Below, one piece after another: positions 54,615 through 61,894 of a stretch of 64,000 nucleotides of DNA (position 1 is the stretch's first letter; each line of letters starts with the position of its first letter). Position numbers and translations under genes: made by a program. Under the pieces are notes generated by a model. It was not told the origin of the DNA. It worked only from the letters and a program-made list of their open reading frames with translations, and searched no databases. This DNA is from JAJRXR01 sp041402005 (GTDB lineage Bacteria; Planctomycetota; Phycisphaerae; Phycisphaerales; UBA1924): the NCBI GenBank assembly GCA_041402005.1, contig JAWKTB010000006.1, forward strand, positions 1-64,000, in the 5' to 3' direction.

Positions 54615-56345
54615 TCAGGGGCACCCCGCGCCGAACGCGGTCAGGAAGGCGAGAACGTCGGAGAAATCGAACGATCCTGATGGTGGGGCGAGGTCGGCGG
54701 ACGGATCGCCCGCGCCGAACGCGACGAGGAAGGCGAGGACGTCAGAGAAGTCGAGAGAGCCGTAGGGCTCGGCGAGGTCGGCGGGATTGCAGCCCGGGTT
54801 GGTGAGGACGATGCCGTCGGCGCTCGGGCCGGCGAGCGCCGCGATCTCACCGTCCGAGAGCATGTCGTCGGCGAAGTACATGTTGGCGAGGTAGACGGTC
54901 TCGGAGCGTCCGCCCTCTCGATCGGCGAAGAGACACATGGTGGAGTTGCAGTCGGTGGGCCCCTGGGAGTTTGGCGCCGTGCCGTCGGACTGCGCCCAAG
55001 GGCTCGGGAACTGACCCCAGGCGGCCCAGTCGGCGGGGTCGATGGGCTGGGTGTCGGCGTAGGTGGGGTCGGTGGGGTCGACCTGGTTGTAGACCCAGCT
55101 CGACTCGGTGTCGAAGAGGTACGTGCCGTCGACGTAGACGCGGACGGCGCCGTCGGTGAAGTCGTCGCAGACGAGGGCGAGACGGAACCAGGTATCGGGG
55201 GAGACGGGCAGGGGCTGGTAGATGGGGGGGTTGAAGTCGTCCCCGGAGGTTCCGAAGGTCATGCCGACGCCGGGGGAGTTACGGAAGAAAGCGTCGGCTG
55301 TGCCGGCGTTGTTGTCATTGCCCTGGATGAGGGCGCAGACGAACTCGCGGGCGTGGGAGTTGGTGGGGAAGTCGTCGTACCAGGCCTGGGCGGGGATGTA
55401 GAGGTCGAAGATGAGCGTCCACTGGCCGAAGAACTTGCCGGGGTAGATGGGCTGTGTGGCGGGGTAGAAGGCGAGGCCGATGCCGCGGCGGAATGAGGGT
55501 TCGCTGTCGGAGAGGTTGCGCGCGGGGCTGGTGCAGTAGACGGTGTCCACTTCGCCGCCGGGGCCCGGGATGCCGAGGGCGGTGGTGGTCATGAAGGAGG
55601 ACTGGGCTTCGGTGACACCGAGCGGAACGTCGTCATCGGGGTTGTTGGGATCGTCGTGCTGGATGGGGCCGAAGGCGGGGTCGTCGAGGTAGCGGAGCTT
55701 GGAGAAGTCGGAGCCGGGGGCGGAGTCGAAGTCGGCGTCGAAGTGCCACTCGGTCTGCTGGCGGCGCGAGGGTGTCCATGTGGTGGCCTGGAAGTAGCCG
55801 TCGGTGAAGGTGGCGGAGCCGGTGAGGAAGCCGGTGGGGATGTCGATGTCGGTGAGTGAGCCGATGATGGAGCCCTGGTCGGTGACGACGAGATTGATGT
55901 CGAGGGACATGTCGAGCATGAACTCGGAGTTGCCGAAGGCGCCGGAGAAGGTTTGGCTCCAGAGGGTGTTCTCGGGGTTGGGGAAGGAGGCGAGGGGGTA
56001 GCGGACGTAGCCCCTGGTGAGGAAGGAGGCGCCGGGGTCGACGATGTCGATGAAGTTGGCGAGCGAGGAGCCGGAGGGGACGATGAGCGAGAGGGGGATC
56101 GTGGTGTTGAGGTGGCCCGTGATGAACCAGGAGTAGCCGGTGGCGGGGACGATGTACTGGGCGGGGCCGGCGGGGAAGGGGTCGTTGATGGAGTCGCGGA
56201 ACTGGTCCACGAAGCAGGGGCCCAGGAACTGGCAGCGGAGCTCGACGCCGGTGAGGTCGACCGCGACGTCACTGTCAGGCTGGGCAATGGTGGGGAGGGC
56301 GGCGGCGGCGACGGCGACGAGGGCGAGGGTGGGGCGAGGGGGCAT
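54615..56345 (-). CDS. Secreted LamG-like GC-type dockerin protein
   Basis: 576 residues. Signal peptide (MPPRPTLALVAVAAAALPTI), a beta-rich body, and from about residue 370 a concanavalin/LamG-like stretch (DTWFRLALVCDDFTDGAVRV then YVDGTYLFDTESSW, NMYFADDMLSDGEIAALAG). It ends with two dockerin-like units (GSLDFSDVLAFLVAF, GSFDFSDVLAFLTAF) and GAGCP. It probably binds glycan or another surface partner. AGGAGAG lies about 7 nt before the ATG at 56345; upstream in-frame codons are Pro/Arg noise. Confidence 0.87.
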   Translation of the reverse strand: MPPRPTLALVAVAAAALPTIAQPDSDVAVDLTGVELRCQFLGPCFVDQFRDSINDPFPAGPAQYIVPATGYSWFITGHLNTTIPLSLIVPSGSSLANFIDIVDPGASFLTRGYVRYPLASFPNPENTLWSQTFSGAFGNSEFMLDMSLDINLVVTDQGSIIGSLTDIDIPTGFLTGSATFTDGYFQATTWTPSRRQQTEWHFDADFDSAPGSDFSKLRYLDDPAFGPIQHDDPNNPDDDVPLGVTEAQSSFMTTTALGIPGPGGEVDTVYCTSPARNLSDSEPSFRRGIGLAFYPATQPIYPGKFFGQWTLIFDLYIPAQAWYDDFPTNSHAREFVCALIQGNDNNAGTADAFFRNSPGVGMTFGTSGDDFNPPIYQPLPVSPDTWFRLALVCDDFTDGAVRVYVDGTYLFDTESSWVYNQVDPTDPTYADTQPIDPADWAAWGQFPSPWAQSDGTAPNSQGPTDCNSTMCLFADREGGRSETVYLANMYFADDMLSDGEIAALAGPSADGIVLTNPGCNPADLAEPYGSLDFSDVLAFLVAFGAGDPSADLAPPSGSFDFSDVLAFLTAFGAGCP

Positions 56346-56469
56346 GGGCTCTCTCCTGGGCTGAGGCCACCAGGGTACACGCGGGGCGTTCGGGGTGGAA
56401 CGCGGATGTCCTGGCCCCGGGGCCAATCCTGAAAGGGGAGCCAGGGGCTTGGGGACGGGGAGGATGCGT

Positions 56470-56475
56470 TAGACT
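56470..56475 (+). promoter_or_regulatory. TAGACT -10-like box
   Basis: TAGACT 30 nt upstream of the GTG of the pseudopilin-like gene, with GGAGG between them, giving a short leader. Confidence 0.45.
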
Positions 56476-56505
56476 CGCCGCGGGCAGGCCTGGAGGGCTC
56501 CGGAC

Positions 56506-57471
56506 GTGGTTGGAAAGTCGGGACGAGGCGGCTGGGGCGTGGGTGGGTTCACGCTGATCGAGCTTTTGGTGGTCATCGCGATCATCGCGCTCTTGATCGG
56601 GATCCTGCTGCCGGCGCTCGGGGCGGCGCGGGACATCGCCCGGCGCGGGCGGTGCCTGTCGAACCTGCGCCAGATGGCGCTGGCGGCGCAGTCCTATTCG
56701 AATGATACGGAGAAGGAGCTGTTCGTCCCGAGCTTCCACTCGTTCGAGGACAACCTGGGGTGGCTGTACCCCGAGTACATCAACTCGTACGAGGTGGGGC
56801 TCTGCCCGTCCACGCAGAACGTGATCAACGACCTGGACACGATGCTGAGCGATCTGCCGGGGGCGCTGATGCATCTGCCGGACGCGATCGGGCGGGACTT
56901 CCCGATGCAGCTGTTCGCGCCGGCGGCCGATCGGGACGACGACCGGGGGGGACACTCGTACGAGCTCTTCATGTGGTTCAGCCCCGGGCGGTATCCGGAC
57001 GGGACGGTGGTCGTGCCGGCGCCGTTCGCGGGGTCGGTGCGGAGCCAGTTGGGATTCCGCCTGCCGACGCCGGACGCGGCGGTGCCCCTGTACGACGACC
57101 CGGACGAGGCGCCGGGCGTGCTCAAAACACAGCGGTCTGTGAAGTTCCCGACGCGGACGATTCTGTTCCTCGACAACGACAACGACAAGCTGAGCAATAT
57201 CGCGGCGGCGCTGGGGATCCCCGGGCGCCTGGACGGCGACTCGAACTGGCCCAACGAGTGGAACAACCACAAGGAAGACGGGGTGCAGATGTCGTTCGCG
57301 GACGGCTCGGCGCGGTTCGTGCGTGCCGAGGGCGAGCTGATCGACACTTACCTCGCCTCACACGACAGTGTGGATGAGGACATCCTCCGCGACCATTCTC
57401 GCTACGAGATCCGTCCGTACACGTACAACGGCATCCCGATCGACGAGTACTACGACCCGGACGCGCCGTAG
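56506..57471 (+). CDS. Prepilin-type N-terminal domain protein (pseudopilin-like)
   Basis: 321 residues. A short leader ending GG, then FTLIELLVVIAIIALLIGIL, the class III signal cut by prepilin peptidase after Gly with Phe as first residue and Glu at +5. The helix is followed by an H-X9-DG-like body (GVQMSFADGSARF near residue 275), the layout of the very large planctomycete pseudopilin family. Role in secretion, pili or matrix is not known. No prepilin peptidase is in the window. GTG start at 56506. Confidence 0.9.
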   Translation: MVGKSGRGGWGVGGFTLIELLVVIAIIALLIGILLPALGAARDIARRGRCLSNLRQMALAAQSYSNDTEKELFVPSFHSFEDNLGWLYPEYINSYEVGLCPSTQNVINDLDTMLSDLPGALMHLPDAIGRDFPMQLFAPAADRDDDRGGHSYELFMWFSPGRYPDGTVVVPAPFAGSVRSQLGFRLPTPDAAVPLYDDPDEAPGVLKTQRSVKFPTRTILFLDNDNDKLSNIAAALGIPGRLDGDSNWPNEWNNHKEDGVQMSFADGSARFVRAEGELIDTYLASHDSVDEDILRDHSRYEIRPYTYNGIPIDEYYDPDAP

Positions 57472-57473
57472 CC

Positions 57474-58919
57474 TCAGGCGGCGTATTCGGCGTGTGAATC
57501 CTCGTCGTCGGTCTCGACGGCGTGCCCAGTCTCGTGCGCCGTGGCATCCGCCAACTCGGTCTGCGCGGGCTTGCGGTAGCTGATGAGCAGGACGGTGAGG
57601 CCGATCGCGCTGGCGATACCGGAGGCGGAGAGGATGCCGAGCTTGGCCTCGTCGAGGAACTCGACGCTCCCGGCGAAGGCGAGGTTGGCGATGAAGAGGG
57701 ACATGGTGAAGCCGATGCCGGCGAGCCAGGCGGCGCCGTGCAGGTGTTTCCAGGTGACGCCCCGGGGCAGGTCGGCGAGCCGCAACTTGACGGCGAGGAA
57801 GCTGGCGGCCATGACGCCGATGGGCTTGCCGAAGACGAGCCCGAGCATCACGCCGAGGGTGATGGGGCTGGAGAACTCGTCGAGGCTGCCGACGTGGACG
57901 CCGGCGTTGGCGAGGGCGAAGACGGGGATGATGAAGAAGGCGACGAGGCCGGCAAGCTTGTGCTCGAGACGGTAGAGCGGGGGCTCGATGTGCTCGCAGT
58001 TGAGCTCGATGGTCCGGGCGGCGGCGAGCAGGTCCGGGTTCTTGCGGACGCTGGCCTCCTGTCGGGTGGCCTGCTCGAACATGTCCATCGAGTTGCGGTT
58101 GGACTCGATGAAGGCGTCGGGGTCGACGCGTTCGCGGGCCGGGATGGTCATGGCGAGCAGGACGCCGGCGATGGTCGCGTGCACGCCCGACTGGAAGATG
58201 AAGTACCAGAGCGGGAGGCCGATGATGAGGTAGGGGAGGGTCTTGCGGACGCCGAGCCAGTTGATGGCGACGAGAAGGGCGACGAGGAGGCCGGCGGTGC
58301 GGAGGGCCTCGACGTTGAGGTCGTGGGTGTAGAAGATGGCGATGACGAGAAGGGCGCCGAGGTCGTCGGCGATGGCGAGGGAGGTGAGGAAGACCTTGAG
58401 GGGTGTCGGGATGCGCTTGCCCAGGAGCATGAGGACGCCGAGGGCGAAGGCGATGTCGGTGGCGACGGGGACGCCCCAGCCGTGGACCGCACCGGAGTTC
58501 CAGTTGATGGAGACGTAGATGAGCGCGGGGGCGATCATGCCGCCGGCGGCGGCGGCGACGGGGAGCGAGGCCTTGCGGAAGCCGGCGAGCTCGCCGACGA
58601 GCATCTCGCGCTTGATCTCCATGCCGACGAGGAGGAAGAAGATCGCCATCATGGCGTCGTTGATGAAGAGCTCGAGGTTGGGCAGGACGAAGCGCCAGCC
58701 GCCGATGGTGAGGGCGATCTCGTGCTCGTAGAAGAGGCCGTGGTATGCGGCGGCGAGGGGGGAGTTGGCGATGACAAAGGCGGCGATGGCGGTGAAGAGG
58801 AGGACGATGCCGCCGGCGCTGCTGAACTTGGCAAACTCCTGGAACGGTCGGATCAGGCGATCGACCGGGAGGGGCTTGGCATGATGAAGGGCTGGTTTGG
58901 GGGCGCGGTTGGTTTGCAT
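57474..58919 (-). CDS. nhaA: Na+/H+ antiporter NhaA
   Basis: 481 residues. It exports Na+ in exchange for protons across the inner membrane. NhaA hallmarks: FFLLVGMEIKREMLVGEL, GWGVPVATDIAFALGVLMLL and SLAIADDLGALLVIAIFY with the two ion-binding Asp residues, plus GIGFTMSLFIANLAF near the end. Length is above E. coli NhaA (388) owing to a charged loop of about 60 residues in the second half (SNRNSMDMFEQATRQEASVR) and a polar, acidic tail. The ATG at 58919 is preferred; the ORF opens far upstream without protein-like content. Confidence 0.95.
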   Translation of the reverse strand: MQTNRAPKPALHHAKPLPVDRLIRPFQEFAKFSSAGGIVLLFTAIAAFVIANSPLAAAYHGLFYEHEIALTIGGWRFVLPNLELFINDAMMAIFFLLVGMEIKREMLVGELAGFRKASLPVAAAAGGMIAPALIYVSINWNSGAVHGWGVPVATDIAFALGVLMLLGKRIPTPLKVFLTSLAIADDLGALLVIAIFYTHDLNVEALRTAGLLVALLVAINWLGVRKTLPYLIIGLPLWYFIFQSGVHATIAGVLLAMTIPARERVDPDAFIESNRNSMDMFEQATRQEASVRKNPDLLAAARTIELNCEHIEPPLYRLEHKLAGLVAFFIIPVFALANAGVHVGSLDEFSSPITLGVMLGLVFGKPIGVMAASFLAVKLRLADLPRGVTWKHLHGAAWLAGIGFTMSLFIANLAFAGSVEFLDEAKLGILSASGIASAIGLTVLLISYRKPAQTELADATAHETGHAVETDDEDSHAEYAA

Positions 58920-58972
58920 GCTCGGATCGCTCGCTGAGAGGGTATCACGGGACCGGGCGGACGGGCGTACGG

Positions 58973-60493
58973 CTAGAAGACGGCCGGACGCTGGGCGAGA
59001 GGGGGCGGGGATGTCACCACGCTGGTGGCGGGTTTGACGATTTCGAGCGCCCAGCGCGTCAGGGCGCCGGCGGTCATGGCGTGCCAGACGAGCGCGGCGA
59101 TGACCGTCGGCACGGGCTCGGCGACGGGCGCAAGCAGGATCGGGACGATCAGGATCGTGGCCAGCAGCATCGCGCCCAGCACCTTCATCGAGTTGGTTGT
59201 TAGGTAGAGCGCCCACGTCATTGCGAGCGAGCAGGTGGCGGCCGCGACGGCCAACGGGACGAGGTGGTGCGTTGACTGGGGCAGGGGGTCGAGAGAAAGC
59301 TGCCAGAGGTTGAGCGTCTCGCGCAGGCCCTCGACCCAGGCGGGGGCCCAGAGGCCGAAGGTCGCGGCGGCGAGGGACAGCGCGATCACGGCTGGGCTCA
59401 GGAGCTTGCGCGCGACGTAGGCGGCGCACATGAGCGAGACGGTGAAGGCGGGGCCGAGCAGGATCGCGGCGGGCGCGGGGGAGGCGGAGGTCAACGCGAC
59501 CATCACGCCGAGGGCGAGCAGGGCGGCGCCGATGAGCCAGCTCGCGGTGAAGACCCAGACGGCGCGTGGCGGGCGTTCGACGCTCGGGGCGCGCTTCGGC
59601 GCCGGGTCGTCGCTCTTGGCGCGGGTCTTCGAGGACTCCTCGACCTCGCGGAGCGCCTTGCGGGTGGTGGAGAGCTCGCGCTTGAGCCTCGTGCACTCGT
59701 TCTCGAGCGAGCGCCAGTTCTCCTCGAGCTCGGGCGTGGAGGCGTCGCCCGCACGGGCGTGGGCGCCGGCGGCTTGCTCGGCCTCCGAGAGCCGCTCGAA
59801 GAGAGCGGCCATCTCGACCTGCAGCTGGGCGTACTGCTCGGCCTCGGCCTCGAGGCTCGACTGTTGCTCGGCGAGGCGCTCGCGCAACGTGACGAGCTCG
59901 GTGTTCTGGGCGTCGAGCTTCGTCGCGCGGGTGTCCAGGGCGGTGGCCCGCTCGTTCAGCTCTCGCTCGCGCGCTTCGGACCGCACCCTGGCGTCGGCGA
60001 GCTTCTGGAGTTCGGACTCGAGCTCGGCCCGGTCCGACTCGCCGGATTCGCTTTGCGCCGCGATCTTCTTTGCACGCTCGTCGAGGGCGACGCGTTCGCG
60101 AGCGAGCTCCTCGGCACGCTGGCGCTGGGCCTCGCGCTGGGTGGCGATCTGGGATCGGGCCTGCTCCAGGAGCTTGCACTCCTCGTCGATCCGCTCGGTC
60201 TGGGCGACCAGCACCTGCTCACGGCTGGACAGGTCGCGCTCGCGCTGGTCGAGGAGGCGGGCGCGCTCGCGGATCTCGGACGGGTCGGCGATGTCCTGTG
60301 CGTTGGCGTGGGGCCGGGCGGGCGCGGGCGGTGGCGGCGCGGCGTGCTGCTGGGCGGCGCGGAGGTCGCCCAGGCGCGACTCGATCCCGGAGATCATGTC
60401 GAGCAGGGCGCTCTCGTCGACACCGTCGTCGAAGGGCGCGACGTCGCCGTGCTCGGCGTTCTCGGTGGCGGTCTGGGGGTCGTGGCGTGCCAT
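58973..60493 (-). CDS. Coiled-coil protein with C-terminal membrane helices (hypothetical)
   Basis: 506 residues. Residues about 75-295 are a long, highly charged coiled coil (RERARLLDQRERDLSSREQV and similar heptads); after an Ala/Pro linker come about five membrane helices (345-365, 372-390, 395-415, 445-465, 470-500). It could tether or organise something at the membrane, but I do not recognise the family. ATG 60493 is chosen (MARHDPQTATENAEHGD); an in-frame ATG at 60541 is possible. It is 183 nt downstream of the adaptor gene. Confidence 0.8.
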   Translation of the reverse strand: MARHDPQTATENAEHGDVAPFDDGVDESALLDMISGIESRLGDLRAAQQHAAPPPPAPARPHANAQDIADPSEIRERARLLDQRERDLSSREQVLVAQTERIDEECKLLEQARSQIATQREAQRQRAEELARERVALDERAKKIAAQSESGESDRAELESELQKLADARVRSEARERELNERATALDTRATKLDAQNTELVTLRERLAEQQSSLEAEAEQYAQLQVEMAALFERLSEAEQAAGAHARAGDASTPELEENWRSLENECTRLKRELSTTRKALREVEESSKTRAKSDDPAPKRAPSVERPPRAVWVFTASWLIGAALLALGVMVALTSASPAPAAILLGPAFTVSLMCAAYVARKLLSPAVIALSLAAATFGLWAPAWVEGLRETLNLWQLSLDPLPQSTHHLVPLAVAAATCSLAMTWALYLTTNSMKVLGAMLLATILIVPILLAPVAEPVPTVIAALVWHAMTAGALTRWALEIVKPATSVVTSPPPLAQRPAVF

Positions 60494-60676
60494 GGGTTGC
60501 TCGCCGCGCCGGCGCGCGGTTGGACCCCGGGATATCGGCATTTCGTCCCGGTGGGAGGCGAGCCCTGGGGCGCGTGGAGGGGGAAGAACTCGGGGATGTG
60601 CCGGGGGCGCGGGCGACATGCGTCCGAAAAGTGCCGGATTGGTCGAGGCTGGCCAGCTCGCGGGGGCGTTCCGAGG

Positions 60677-61894
60677 CTAGGGGCGCCCTGGCGTGATCCG
60701 GACGCCGTCGTGGACGCGATCGCTCGGGTGGAGGACGACGCTGGCGCCCTGGTCGAGGCCCGAGAGGATCTGGACGGCGAGGTCGTTGCGCTTGCCGATC
60801 TCGACGCGGCGCTTGGTGGCGCGGCTCGAGTTGGCGACGAAGACCGCCCATCCATCCTGGTCGCGGAAGACGGCGCTCGCCGGGATCTGCGTGACGGCGT
60901 CGGATTCCCACGTGATGATGCGGGCCTCGACGCGGTAGGCGTCGCCGAGGGTCGCGCGGTCCTCACGCGGCGAGATGAAGTCGGCGATGACGTTCACGCG
61001 CTGCTCCTCGATGCCGAGGGCGGAGACCTTCGTGAAGGCGGCGGGCTCGACGAGGCGGACGATCGCCTCCAGCGGCTCGTCGCCTCCCCATTGCTCGATG
61101 ATGACGCGATCGCCAGGGTGGACGCGGACGCCGTCGGTCGAGAGGACGTCCACCACGATCTCGAGGTCGCGGGGGTCGCCCAGTTCGAGCAGGGGCGTGC
61201 CGGGGGAGACGACGGCGACGCTCTCCTGAAAGACACGGAGGACCGCGCCCGTGATTGGGGAATGGATGCGCAGGCGCCCGGTTGATTCGCTGCCCTCCTC
61301 GCCCGTGGCGTAGAGGAGGGCGCTCTTGGCGAGCTCGAGTTCGTACTGGGCGATCTCCTCGGCGTGGTCGGCGGCGCGGGACTCCTCGACCGCCGCCCGG
61401 TGGTCGGCGCGGGCCTTGAGCAACTCGAAGTCCGTCGCGGCGTCTTGGGCGGCCATCTCCTCGGTGCGCGTCAGCGTCTCCTCGGCGAGGCCGGCGGTCG
61501 TCTGGGCGCGCTTGGCGTTGGCCTCGGCCTGAGAGACCGCGGCCTCGGCGGCGCGGACACGCGCCTGCGCCTCGGCGAGCGCCCGCGCGTCGAGCAACTC
61601 GGGGTCCGCCGGCTCGATCGTTGCGAGCACGGTCTCGTCCGCGACGACCGGGTCGCCCGGGTCGAGGGTGATGCGTCCGAGCTGGCCGGCGAGCGGGCTC
61701 GAGACGACGTACCGCTCCTTGATCCGGGTCTTGCCCTCCTCGTCAACGCTGACCTGCATGGGCGCGACGTGGACGCTGGCGACCTCGACGTCCACGGGCG
61801 CGGGGATGAGCGCGAAGACGATCGCCCCGACGATCGCCGCGATGATCACGACGAAGATTGCCCAGCGGATCGCCTTCTTCACCGGGGGGGTCAC
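60677..61894 (-). CDS. HlyD/RND-type periplasmic adaptor (membrane fusion protein)
   Basis: 405 residues. One N-terminal membrane helix (residues 10-32), then a split lipoyl domain (KERYVVSSPLAGQLGRITLD ... GRLRIHSPITGAVLRVF), a helical hairpin rich in Ala, Glu and Arg (about 105-190), a beta-barrel (VVDVLSTDGVRVHPGDRVII) and a membrane-proximal domain. Such adaptors link an inner-membrane transporter to an outer-membrane channel. GTG 61894 overlaps the stop of the permease gene (GTGA), so the permease is the partner. Confidence 0.92.
   Translation of the reverse strand: MTPPVKKAIRWAIFVVIIAAIVGAIVFALIPAPVDVEVASVHVAPMQVSVDEEGKTRIKERYVVSSPLAGQLGRITLDPGDPVVADETVLATIEPADPELLDARALAEAQARVRAAEAAVSQAEANAKRAQTTAGLAEETLTRTEEMAAQDAATDFELLKARADHRAAVEESRAADHAEEIAQYELELAKSALLYATGEEGSESTGRLRIHSPITGAVLRVFQESVAVVSPGTPLLELGDPRDLEIVVDVLSTDGVRVHPGDRVIIEQWGGDEPLEAIVRLVEPAAFTKVSALGIEEQRVNVIADFISPREDRATLGDAYRVEARIITWESDAVTQIPASAVFRDQDGWAVFVANSSRATKRRVEIGKRNDLAVQILSGLDQGASVVLHPSDRVHDGVRITPGRP

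Noticed and set aside
57474..60179. 901-codon frame that would fuse an upstream domain to NhaA
   Set aside because: The first 420 codons are antisense-type noise across the coiled-coil gene. NhaA starts normally at 58919.
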